Shown here piece by piece: positions 28,208 through 36,018 of a stretch of DNA of 64,000 nt. The DNA comes from Planococcus chinensis (GTDB lineage: Bacteria; Bacillota; Bacilli; Bacillales_A; Planococcaceae), in NCBI RefSeq assembly GCF_020071995.1, contig NZ_JABWTK010000005.1, positions 282,930 through 346,929 on the forward strand. The letters are read 5' to 3'. The translations under genes and the position numbers were made by a program. The stretch's first letter is position 1. Each line of letters begins with the position of its first letter. Under the pieces are notes generated by a model, which was not told the origin of the DNA, did not search any database, and worked only from the letters and a program-made list of their open reading frames with translations.

Positions 28208-29280
28208 TTAATATGGAAGGCGTTTCAAAAAAATATGGAAATTTTACAGCGCTCTATTCCGTGGATCTAAAAATAAAAAAAGGAGAATTCATTGCGGTGC
28301 TGGGTCCTTCTGGCTGTGGCAAGACGACGCTTTTAAAACTGCTCGCAGGCTTTATGGGACCGACAGAAGGCAGCATCGCCATGGACGGTACGCAGATGGC
28401 TACGGCGAAAAAAGTTGTGCCTCCGGAAAAACGCAATATCGGCATGGTGTTCCAGTCGTTTGCCTTGTGGCCGCATATGACCGTCGCCGACCATGTCAAG
28501 TTTCCGCTCCAACACCATCCGAACAGGGAAAAAGAAGGCAAGGCTGGAGTCGGGTTACGAATCCAGGAAGTGCTGGAGCTAGTCGGGCTGGAAGCATTTG
28601 CGAAACGCTTTCCATCGGAACTTTCCGGCGGCCAGAAACAGCGGGTGGCACTGGCTCGGGCGATTGCCCCGCTGCCGAATCTGCTTTTGATGGATGAACC
28701 GTTCAGCGCGCTGGATGTCGAATTGCGGATGGAGATGCGGAAAGAAATTCAAAAGCTGCATAAGGAAACGGGTGCATCCATTGTTTTCGTGACGCATGAC
28801 CAAGGTGAAGCGCTGGCGATTGCAGATAAGATCGTGGTAATGAACGCCGGGCGGATTGAACAAGTTGCTCCGCCGGAAGTGATTTATACACGCCCGGAAA
28901 CGCCGTTCGTGGCGACATTTGTCGGCAAATGCAATCTCGTTGAAGGGCAGTGGCAAAAGGGCGGCTTTGTACCAGCCGGCGACGCGAAAAGCATCTGGCC
29001 GGACCTTGGAGTGGCCCGCAGTTTTAAAGCGGACGGCATCTACCCGGTGCGGCCGGAACAACTGCAACTATCAACGTCGGGGAAATCAGGACTCCAGGGA
29101 CGTGTCTCTTTCGTCCAGTACCAAGGGTACGAAATCCATTATACAGTAGAAGTGGATGGAGCAATGTGGACGGTTCATGAACCGGCTAATGCTCAACGGT
29201 TTCATACGGGAGATGCGGTTGCCGTGTGCTTGAAGGCGGGCGTGCTGCAGGAGAGAGAATTAGATGCGGTTCTGAAGTGA
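28204..29280 (+). CDS. ABC transporter ATPase (FbpC/PotA/PhnT type)
   Basis: The gene encodes 358 residues with Walker A GPSGCGKTT, signature [15 protein letters not shown], Walker B LLLMDEPFSALD and a C-terminal TOBE-like domain (from about residue 240), as in MalK, PotA and FbpC. ATG 28204 is chosen because it forms the ATGA overlap with the permease stop; an upstream in-frame ATG at 28177 would lie deep inside that gene. It energises the importer formed with the two preceding genes. No clear terminator follows. Confidence 0.88.
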   Translation: MINMEGVSKKYGNFTALYSVDLKIKKGEFIAVLGPSGCGKTTLLKLLAGFMGPTEGSIAMDGTQMATAKKVVPPEKRNIGMVFQSFALWPHMTVADHVKFPLQHHPNREKEGKAGVGLRIQEVLELVGLEAFAKRFPSELSGGQKQRVALARAIAPLPNLLLMDEPFSALDVELRMEMRKEIQKLHKETGASIVFVTHDQGEALAIADKIVVMNAGRIEQVAPPEVIYTRPETPFVATFVGKCNLVEGQWQKGGFVPAGDAKSIWPDLGVARSFKADGIYPVRPEQLQLSTSGKSGLQGRVSFVQYQGYEIHYTVEVDGAMWTVHEPANAQRFHTGDAVAVCLKAGVLQERELDAVLK

Positions 29281-29445
29281 AGGAGTGTCTGAACACATAT
29301 ATTTTTTTAGGAAAATAAATTGTTGTGAACTTAAATGAAAAGTTTAAGAAGCCGTCTTCTTGTTGGCAGTTTCGCTTTTCGCTTGTGAAAAGCAATCAAA
29401 AATAGGGGATGGGAATTTTGTTGGAGACAAAAAAGTTTCCGGAAT

Positions 29446-29521
29446 ATGCTGAACGCATACAAATTCCGTCAAAGTACACAGAACTTCCTGAACGCACACA
29501 AATTCCATCAAACGCACATAA
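29446..29521 (+). repeat. Short tandem repeat tract with about 20-bp period (second repeat type)
   Basis: AACGCATACAA (29452), AAAGTACACAG (29471), AACGCACACAA (29491) and AACGCACATAA (29511) recur every 19-20 bp with AATTCC(G/A)TC between them. The sequence differs from the CTATCGATGTT family, but the period and the non-coding setting are similar. Confidence 0.65.
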
Positions 29522-29524
29522 AAC

Positions 29525-29563
29525 AAAAAATCCGGAAACCGCCAATCGGTTTCCGGGTTTTTC
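29525..29563. terminator. Bidirectional terminator between the ABC operon and the DUF2798 gene
   Basis: AATCCGGAAACCG pairs with CGGTTTCCGGGTT, with a T run on the plus side and an A run (T on the other strand) on the minus side. Confidence 0.8.
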
Positions 29564-29601
29564 TGCGTCTTTCTTTATTATCTCGGAGCTTTTCGTTAGT
29601 T

Positions 29602-30114
29602 CTATACTTGCGGTGTTATTGCCGCTGCTGCTTTTCGATCCTGTGCGTCATGCAGTTTCACCATAACAAAGCGTGCAATCGGCTGGATGACCAGACTTTC
29701 TGCAGCAAGCACGATGATGAAGTTGCGCGGCCAGTACTGCAGCCAGTTGCTAAAGAGTTCCGGATGGAAACCATTGCCGACCATATCACCGATCAAAGTC
29801 ATTGCAGCGGACATTCCGAGAACAGTAAAGAGAATACGGAATAGGATTTTTGAATTGAAGCTGTCCGTCGGCTTGGTGAATTTAGCGGTTAAAGCTTCGG
29901 CAATACGGCCGAAAATAGCAGGTTCAATGACCATAACAATAATCCACATGATTGGCAGCATTTTTAAAATGGCAAAAGCAATCTCTCCATTAAACTCTCC
30001 GGCAAAGTAAATGGTGCTGAATGAAGTCATAAATAAAACAGTTAAGGTCGAGATGGTGGCGCCGTATAACAGACCCTCTTTGCCGTTGCGGGGCAATCTT
30101 TTTTCTTGATGCAT
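29602..30114 (-). CDS. DUF2798-family four-helix membrane protein
   Basis: The 170-residue protein has four hydrophobic helices arranged as two similar halves, as expected for two DUF2798 units (LYGATISTLTVLFMTSFSTI and ILFRILFTVLGMSAAMTLIGDM). Function in the family is unknown. The start MHQEKRL at 30114 follows AAAGGAG; the longer frame to 30159 has no ribosome site. It stands alone, convergent with the ABC operon. Confidence 0.7.
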   Translation of the reverse strand: MHQEKRLPRNGKEGLLYGATISTLTVLFMTSFSTIYFAGEFNGEIAFAILKMLPIMWIIVMVIEPAIFGRIAEALTAKFTKPTDSFNSKILFRILFTVLGMSAAMTLIGDMVGNGFHPELFSNWLQYWPRNFIIVLAAESLVIQPIARFVMVKLHDAQDRKAAAAITPQV

Positions 30115-30337
30115 GTTTTTCTCCTTTCCAAAAGCGTTTCTTGAACTTTGGCATGTCATTAAACTAGCTATACATTTTGAATAAGCTGTTTTTTGCAGCC
30201 ATGCTTAATTAAATTGATGCTCTGTTCAATCTGTTTTCAACCTTAACAAAATGAATGGCTTTTTCGTAAGTGTCCATTATGTGTCTCTTTTATTTTTAAT
30301 TTCCTTTAATTTCTCAGTAGACACATAAGAGGGGAAA

Positions 30338-30363
30338 GTTTAGGGGGTCAACTAATCGGGAAA
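30338..30363 (+). promoter_or_regulatory. Sigma-B-type promoter of the YdaG-like gene
   Basis: GTTTAG (30338-30343), 14 bases, then GGGAAA (30358-30363) match the sigma-B pattern GTTTAA-N13-15-GGGTAT at ten of twelve positions or better. The downstream gene belongs to a family whose B. subtilis member is a sigma-B general stress gene. Confidence 0.65.
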
Positions 30364-30422
30364 GTATATTGAATGTATAAGAAACTAAGCATATGGGAAC
30401 TTTTCTTTAGGAGGAGATTACG

Positions 30423-30941
30423 ATGGCAAACCATACAACATCCAACCAAGAAGCAATCGAAAAAGTCAAAGAGCTGATCAAGGATATCGAAGTGGCGATG
30501 TTCACGACCTTTTCGAATGGCAAAGCGGTGTCGCGCCCGATGCAGACGCAGGAAACAGAATTTGATGGGGATCTTTGGTTTATGACGATGAAAGATACAT
30601 CGAAATACCAGGAACTCCTGGCTAATCCTAATGTGAACCTTGCCTACTCAGGAAAATCATACGTATCCATCAGCGGAACAGCTGAATTCAGCGAAGACAT
30701 GGAAAAGAAAAAAGAGTACTGGAATCCGGTATTCGGCAAATTGCTCGAAACGACGTACGATGACCCGAATGTGGTGTTGATCAAAGTGACGCCGGAAACA
30801 GCGGAGTATTGGGAATCGGGTACAACGCTAAAAACCGTGAAAAAATTTGCTAAAAAGTTGACGACCAAAGAAACCATGGGCGATGACGATGAATTGAACG
30901 ATACGGTCGAATTCGAACGCCATTACGGCAGCGACAGCTGA
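30423..30941 (+). CDS. General stress protein of the pyridoxamine 5'-phosphate oxidase fold (YdaG/GS26-like)
   Basis: The 172-residue protein has the split-barrel flavin-binding fold: VAMFTTFSNGKAVSRPMQTQETEFDGDLWFMT and YQELLANPNVNLAYSGKSYVSISGTAE. It is in the general stress protein 26 group, whose cofactor and substrate are unsettled (flavin or F420-type binding is known in relatives). AGGAGGAG precedes the ATG, and a sigma-B-type promoter lies 60 bases upstream. It is a single-gene unit with its own terminator. Confidence 0.85.
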   Translation: MANHTTSNQEAIEKVKELIKDIEVAMFTTFSNGKAVSRPMQTQETEFDGDLWFMTMKDTSKYQELLANPNVNLAYSGKSYVSISGTAEFSEDMEKKKEYWNPVFGKLLETTYDDPNVVLIKVTPETAEYWESGTTLKTVKKFAKKLTTKETMGDDDELNDTVEFERHYGSDS

Positions 30942-30955
30942 ATAGAAGCAGAATG

Positions 30956-30995
30956 AAGGCCAGCCGGCCAGCCGCAATGGGCTGGCCTTTTCGTA
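30956..30995 (+). terminator. Terminator of the YdaG-like gene
   Basis: AAGGCCAGCC pairs with GGGCTGGCCTT and is followed by TTTC. Confidence 0.75.
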
Positions 30996-31070
30996 TGGAG
31001 AAAAGGTTTATTAATCCCGGGAATTCGCTTAGAGTAGAAAGAAAGAAGCATTTTGCAGAGGATGAGGATT

Positions 31071-32021
31071 GTGAAGTTTTTTGCCACCCATGATGAACAG
31101 ATTGCCATACTGCAAGAACGCGGGCTGCTTGTAGTAGACGAAGCGGCTGCGAAACGCATTTTGTCGCGTGAGAATTACTATGCGCTGATCGATGGCTATA
31201 AAGAGCCGTTTCTCGAGAAGGATGAGCGCCTGAATCCGTATCAAGTTGAGCAGTATACCGAAGGGACGGAGTTCAGCCATATATATGCGCTGTATCGCTT
31301 TGACCGGGAGCTGCGGATGCTGCTGCTGAATGAACTGCTGAAGTTCGAAAAGAATATGAAATCAAAGATTGCGTACCGCTTCTCTGAGAAATTCCAGGAG
31401 CAGGACAGCTTTTTGGAACCGGTGCATTACAGCCTCGATCCCCAGCATTTTCACGAAAGGGACCGCATCATTTCAACGCTTGCCAATTTGATCAAAAGCC
31501 ATAAAAAACGCGACCGGGTGAGGTATCCCGCCATCCGGGACTTTTTCGACAAACATCGGAACGTGCCGCTGTGGGTGCTCGCCAATTTTCTGTCGCTCGG
31601 CCAAATCACCAACTTTTATACAGTGATCGACGAAGAATTGCGGGAACGCATTGCCCGTGACTTTGCGGAAGAGTACGGCGAAGAGTACAGCGGCATCCAG
31701 TTGAAAGCGAAGGAAATCGACGCCATCTTGAAAGTCGCTTTTCCATACCGCAACAAATCGGCGCACGAAGAAGTGCTGTACCGCTATCGTTTGCCGCATC
31801 CTGTGGAACTTGGCGGCGTGGAACAAAGCATAGGGATGCCGAAAGGAAGTTTGAGCAATGGGACGGTTTGTTCCATGGTGACTTTGCTGAAACTGGTGCT
31901 TGCGAAAGACGAGTACGATGTATTTGCAATAGAACTCAAGCGGCTGTTGGATGAACTCGAAAGCACCATTATGCAGCCGGCTTATGAAAAAATCATGAAA
32001 GACATGGGCTATAAAAAATAA
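31071..32021 (+). CDS. Abi_2-family protein (AbiD/AbiF-like) with HEPN RNase motif
   Basis: The protein matches the Abi_2 pattern: N-terminal DEQIAILQERGLLV and NYYALIDGYKEPFL, then YRFDRELRMLLLNELLKFEKNMKS. Near residue 227 it has RNKSAH, an R-x4-H motif of HEPN ribonucleases, followed by an Arg/Tyr cluster. Family members cause abortive infection against phages in Lactococcus, probably by cleaving RNA. GTG 31071 is selected because AGAGG (31057-31061) is nine bases away; ATG 31062 and TTG 31053 are in frame but less well supported. It sits alone between housekeeping genes, with no visible antitoxin or mobile element. It is a probable solitary phage-defence gene. Confidence 0.8.
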   Translation: MKFFATHDEQIAILQERGLLVVDEAAAKRILSRENYYALIDGYKEPFLEKDERLNPYQVEQYTEGTEFSHIYALYRFDRELRMLLLNELLKFEKNMKSKIAYRFSEKFQEQDSFLEPVHYSLDPQHFHERDRIISTLANLIKSHKKRDRVRYPAIRDFFDKHRNVPLWVLANFLSLGQITNFYTVIDEELRERIARDFAEEYGEEYSGIQLKAKEIDAILKVAFPYRNKSAHEEVLYRYRLPHPVELGGVEQSIGMPKGSLSNGTVCSMVTLLKLVLAKDEYDVFAIELKRLLDELESTIMQPAYEKIMKDMGYKK

Positions 32022-32023
32022 AG

Positions 32024-32061
32024 GCAAAACGCCGCTTCCGAAAAGGAAAGCGGCGTTTTTA
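32024..32061. terminator. Bidirectional terminator between the Abi gene and mug
   Basis: AAAACGCCGCTT pairs with AAGCGGCGTTTT, leaving a T run on the plus strand and an A run on the other side. It serves both converging genes. Confidence 0.85.
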
Positions 32062-32565
32062 AATAAAGTTTTTCAACCCTTTATATATCTCGACAATGTC
32101 CTCCAGCTTCATGCGCACCAGGCCGCTTGATGAAGGGCAAACATATTCGATGGTGCCTGGCACGACCGGATTATCCTGGACGCCCCATTGGATGGAGCGT
32201 TTTTTGCTGTATTCCTGGTATACGCCTTTGCCGACAAAACAGACGGCTTTTGGCTGGTACATTTTGATTTTCCGCTGCAAAATAGCAGCACCTTCCGCAT
32301 ACTCCGCTTTGGAAATCTCAGCCGCTTCTTTTGTTGGGCGGTCAACAATATTCGTCAAACCGTATCCAAGTTCAAGCAGTTCATTGTTTTCATTTGGAGC
32401 ATATTTTCGGGACGTCAGTCCGGCTTCGTAAAGGATTTTCCAAAACCGGTTGGTCGGGTTGGCATAGTGGAACCCTGTTTCGGAAGAGCGGATGCTTGGG
32501 TTAAAACCGACAAACAGGACTTTTAAGCCTTTTTCCATATGATCGGGGATGGGTTCCAAGTGCAA
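32059..32565 (-). CDS. mug: Mismatch-specific uracil/thymine DNA glycosylase (MUG/TDG family)
   Basis: This DNA repair enzyme excises uracil, or ethenocytosine, from mismatches. The active-site motif is seen as LFVGFNPSIRSSETGFHYAN, followed by PTNRFW, and the second motif as CPSSSGLVR. Length of 168 residues is typical. The start is TTG at 32565 (MHLEPIPDH), with AAAGGAG ten bases upstream. In the first motif Asn of G-x-N-P is retained, consistent with activity. It is monocistronic and convergent with the Abi gene. Confidence 0.88.
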   Translation of the reverse strand: MHLEPIPDHMEKGLKVLFVGFNPSIRSSETGFHYANPTNRFWKILYEAGLTSRKYAPNENNELLELGYGLTNIVDRPTKEAAEISKAEYAEGAAILQRKIKMYQPKAVCFVGKGVYQEYSKKRSIQWGVQDNPVVPGTIEYVCPSSSGLVRMKLEDIVEIYKGLKNFI

Positions 32566-32586
32566 CAGAATTCAGCTCCTTTGACA

Positions 32587-32622
32587 TAAAAAGCAAACCC
32601 CTTAAAAGGGGTTTGCCAGCTG
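32587..32622 (-). terminator. Terminator of the SDR gene at 32629
   Basis: GCAAACCCC pairs perfectly with GGGGTTTGC. On the minus strand it is followed by TTTTTAT. Confidence 0.88.
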
Positions 32623-32628
32623 TTCAAT

Positions 32629-33381
32629 TTATTTGGTGTTTGTGAAACCGCCGTCGATACGGATCACTTCGCCGTTGATGTATTCCGCTTTAGAAGTTAA
32701 TAGGAACGTGACAAGCTCAGCCACTTCGTCGGCAGTGCCCAAGCGTTTTTGCGGGATGCCGCTTGTCGCGTTGGCTTTCATTTCCGGATTCGCTTCGTAG
32801 AACGCTTTGACCATTGGTGTTTCAGTTGGCCCTGGCGCAATCGCATTGACGCGAAGCCCATCTTTGGCGTATTCAGCAACCATGCTCTTAGTCAAACCGA
32901 CAATGCCGTGTTTGGTCGCAGAATACGTGACAACGGAATCCTGCCCGATGACGCCGGCGCTTGATGCCGTATTGACGATGGAGCCGCCACCGTTTTTCAG
33001 CATTACTTCAGCAACGTAGCGCACGCCGTACAAAGCGCCCATCAAATTGATGCCGACAATCTGTTCAATTTCCTGGATGTCTGTATCAAGGAAGTATTTT
33101 CCGCTGCCGGAAATCCCTGCGTTGTTGAAGAAATAGTCGATGCTGCCAAAATGTTCGACAGTAGCGTCTACATATTTTTTCACTTCATCGGCTTTTGAAA
33201 CGTCCGCTTTGATGAAAATGGCATCCGGCCCAAGTTCTTTCACCATTTCTACGGTTTCGTTTCCGCCTTTTTCACTGACGTCAACGACTGCGATGTTGAC
33301 GCCTTCTTTTGCTAAGCGGACGGCTGTTGCTTGGCCTAAGCCGCTTCCGCCTCCTGTGATAATTGCTGTTTTGCTCATCAA
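32629..33381 (-). CDS. Classical short-chain dehydrogenase/reductase (glucose-1-dehydrogenase-like)
   Basis: The 250-residue NAD(P)-dependent oxidoreductase shows every classical SDR motif: TGGGSGLG for the cofactor, NNAGISG, active-site Ser in NTASSAGV, YSATK for the catalytic Tyr/Lys and PGPTETPM. The Asp in VVDVS after beta-strand 2 suggests NAD preference. It ends with INGEVIRIDGGFT, common in glucose or 3-ketoacyl reductase relatives. The substrate cannot be assigned. It stands as a single gene with its own terminator. Confidence 0.85.
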   Translation of the reverse strand: MMSKTAIITGGGSGLGQATAVRLAKEGVNIAVVDVSEKGGNETVEMVKELGPDAIFIKADVSKADEVKKYVDATVEHFGSIDYFFNNAGISGSGKYFLDTDIQEIEQIVGINLMGALYGVRYVAEVMLKNGGGSIVNTASSAGVIGQDSVVTYSATKHGIVGLTKSMVAEYAKDGLRVNAIAPGPTETPMVKAFYEANPEMKANATSGIPQKRLGTADEVAELVTFLLTSKAEYINGEVIRIDGGFTNTK

Positions 33382-33561
33382 AAATCAACCTCCATTTAGT
33401 AAATAACAACCTGCCCTTTAATTGTATTCCTCAAATATCTTGAATTAAAACAATCTGCCTGGAATGGCCAAACGCGGACTATTCAAAAAGAAACGAACAC
33501 TCATGCACTTCTGATAAAGAATTGCAGCGCTGAAACTGGAACGGAGCAGCGGGTGGCATAT

Positions 33562-33598
33562 AAAAAAGGCCTCCGCAATCAGCGAAGGCCACAAGGTG
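33562..33598 (-). terminator. Terminator of the MFS gene
   Basis: TGGCCTTCGC pairs with GCGGAGGCC (one wobble), and on the minus strand TTTTTTAT follows. Confidence 0.85.
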
Positions 33599-33600
33599 AA

Positions 33601-35100
33601 TCAGCTTTGTTTAATCTGGTCTCCCAGTTTTTCTTTACTCATCATAAAGGCAACGATCAGCGCAAGTGCCGCTGGAACAATCGCCCATAGGAACGTGCTG
33701 GCAATCGAAGAAGAAAGAGCTCCCGTCAACGTGTCGGCAATTTCTGCCGGAATGTTTGAACGGGCTTCCGGAGATAAGAGCGCACGTGAATCACCCGAGA
33801 AAGTGGATGCGCCTTCTCCGAAGCTGTCTGCCAGGTTGCGGGTGAATGCATGGCTTTGGATGATGCCAAAAACCGTAATCCCGATTGTCATCCCGAACGT
33901 ACGAAGGAAACTTACGGTAGATGTGGCTGCACCGCGCTTTCGCACAGAGAACGGATGAATGGCAGCAGATGGCAGCACCGAGAACGAGGCACCAATGCCC
34001 AGGCCGGCAAGAATCATAAACGCGACAACCAGGAAGCGAGATGTATCAATCGATAATGTAGCGAGCAGCACCATGCCGACAGTCAATAATGCAAGCGTCG
34101 GAATAAGGAAAGAGCGGTAGGCGAACTTCGCCATCAAAGCCCCGCCGATGGAAGCACTGACAACAGAACCGACCATCATCGGCAATAGCACAAGGCCGGA
34201 GTTGGTCGCATTTCCTCCTTGTACGCCTTGAATATAGAACGGAATGTATACTGAAGCCGTAATGAAAGCAGCCCCGCTGAAAATGGAAATCAGTCCGCTT
34301 GTTGCAAACAAACGCTCTTTGAACATGCTGAAGTCAATCACCGGTTCTTCTGCACGGCGCTCCGCAATCACAAAAGCGATGGCCAGGATGGCAAAACCGC
34401 CGAACAAGCTGAAGCTTTGAGGCGATGCCCAGGCGAACTCTTTGCCGCCAAGTTCAACTGCGAACATCAAACATACGACAGCGCCGACGAGCGTGAAAGC
34501 ACCAATCCAGTCGATCCGCTGCTTTGCGTGTTCAACCGATTCTTTATAGAAGAAAGCGACCATTGCAAAGGCAATCAAACCTAGTGGGATATTAATGTAG
34601 AATACCCAAGTCCAGCCGATGTATTCGGTGATATAGGCTCCAAGCAACGGACCGAACACGCTTGAAATCCCGAAAACGGCACCAAACATGCCGCTCATTT
34701 TGCCGCGCTGTTTCAGCGGCACCACATCAAACATAATGGTAAAGGCAATCGGCATCAAAGCGCCGCCGCCGATGCCTTGAATCGCACGGTAAATAATCAA
34801 TTCATTGATTGTATCAGCCGTTCCACATAAAACAGAGCCGATCATAAAGACCACTAACCCAAAAATGAAGAAGTTTTTGCGTCCGTACATATCGGACAAT
34901 TTGCCGAAAATCGGCATGCCCGCCATCTGTGCAACTAGATAAGCGGAAGTGATCCAGACGAATTTATCGACGCCGCCAAGCTCCCCGACAATTGATGGCA
35001 ACGCAGTCGTGACAATGGTGTTGTCCATTGAAGCGACCAGAATTGCAAGCAGCAAACCGCCAATGACCACTTTAATATTGCTTTGCCCTTTGTTTTTCAT
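33601..35100 (-). CDS. DHA2-family MFS drug/proton antiporter (14 helices)
   Basis: The 499-residue protein begins VVIGGLLLAILVASMDNTIVTTALPSIV, the EmrB/QacA motif with the DNTIV signature, and has GKLSDMYGRKNFF (motif A) and a motif C region near GISSVFGPLLGAYI. About fourteen helices can be traced. DHA2 exporters remove drugs, dyes, antiseptics or bile salts. It has no TetR/MarR regulator next to it, so control and substrate are unknown. GGAGG lies just before its ATG. A single-gene unit. Confidence 0.88.
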   Translation of the reverse strand: MKNKGQSNIKVVIGGLLLAILVASMDNTIVTTALPSIVGELGGVDKFVWITSAYLVAQMAGMPIFGKLSDMYGRKNFFIFGLVVFMIGSVLCGTADTINELIIYRAIQGIGGGALMPIAFTIMFDVVPLKQRGKMSGMFGAVFGISSVFGPLLGAYITEYIGWTWVFYINIPLGLIAFAMVAFFYKESVEHAKQRIDWIGAFTLVGAVVCLMFAVELGGKEFAWASPQSFSLFGGFAILAIAFVIAERRAEEPVIDFSMFKERLFATSGLISIFSGAAFITASVYIPFYIQGVQGGNATNSGLVLLPMMVGSVVSASIGGALMAKFAYRSFLIPTLALLTVGMVLLATLSIDTSRFLVVAFMILAGLGIGASFSVLPSAAIHPFSVRKRGAATSTVSFLRTFGMTIGITVFGIIQSHAFTRNLADSFGEGASTFSGDSRALLSPEARSNIPAEIADTLTGALSSSIASTFLWAIVPAALALIVAFMMSKEKLGDQIKQS

Positions 35101-35110
35101 AAAAATCCTC

Positions 35111-35403
35111 CATCCATTTTCTTCAATAAACTGTATAAGCTTTTTATATCATAGTCCTCGAAAATCAAAATTCCAAATTTGGGAGCTCAGATTTTCAGTT
35201 AAATTTTAAATTTATTCAAGAGAGATTGTCTTTTAATTGGTTTGTTTAATTTTCCGGTTCTTTTAGATTATTCAATTTGCAATGACCTAGTACTGCATTT
35301 TTTCCTTTTTCAATTTGAAATAAGCACTTGTTATTTTTAAAATACAGACTAAAGTAAAAGTAAATAAGACAGGTGGAATTCGATGGAAGAAAGGGGAGTT
35401 TTC
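35111..35403. other. Divergent AT-rich intergenic region
   Basis: About 290 bases between the divergently transcribed MFS and DUF1697 genes. It is AT-rich, and I find no coding frame or clear terminator. It presumably contains both promoters. Confidence 0.4.
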
Positions 35404-35943
35404 ATGCGCCATGTGGCACTGCTTCGGGGGATAAATGTCGGGGGCAACAACAAAATCAATATGAAAGAGCTTAAAATGGTTTTTGAAAAAGCGGGGATGG
35501 AAAACGTCAAAACCTATATCAATTCGGGCAATGTCATTTTCAGCAGCAATCAGCCTGCATCAAAAGAAATTGCGGAAATTTTGGAAAGGGCGATTCTTGA
35601 AAATTTCAATTTAAAAATCCGGGTGCTTGTCTACAGTTTGGAGCAATACGAAAAAATTGCGAAAGCCATTCCGCTGCACTGGACGAATGGAGATGAGATG
35701 AAAAGCGATGTGCTCTTTCTATGGGAAGAAATCGACCGGGAATCCCTATTGGAAGAAGTGGGAACAAAACCGGATATTGACCAGTTGTTCTATGTGCCCG
35801 GTGCACTTCTATGGGCAGTCGACAGGCAACTGGTGACAAGGAGCGGCATGATGAAGCTCGCCGGGTCAGCTCTTTATAAGCGCATGACCGTCCGCAACGT
35901 CAACACCGCACGTAAAATCTACGAACTAATGAAAGAAGAATAG
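35404..35943 (+). CDS. DUF1697 family protein
   Basis: The 179-residue protein starts MRHVALLRGINVGGNNKINM, the family signature, followed by YINSGNVIFSS and a C-terminal TRSGMMKLAGSALYKRMTVRN. The function of DUF1697 is not established. The start at 35404 is chosen over 35383 because AAAGGGGAG at 35390-35398 is then properly spaced. It is 75 bases before the rifampin phosphotransferase gene and may be co-transcribed with it, since no terminator separates them. Confidence 0.88.
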   Translation: MRHVALLRGINVGGNNKINMKELKMVFEKAGMENVKTYINSGNVIFSSNQPASKEIAEILERAILENFNLKIRVLVYSLEQYEKIAKAIPLHWTNGDEMKSDVLFLWEEIDRESLLEEVGTKPDIDQLFYVPGALLWAVDRQLVTRSGMMKLAGSALYKRMTVRNVNTARKIYELMKEE

Positions 35944-36018
35944 CAGAAAAAATTCCTTGAAAGCCTAAAATGAACGGCAGTGCAATAGTTGACATCATCT
36001 TGCAAAGGAGTGGACATT

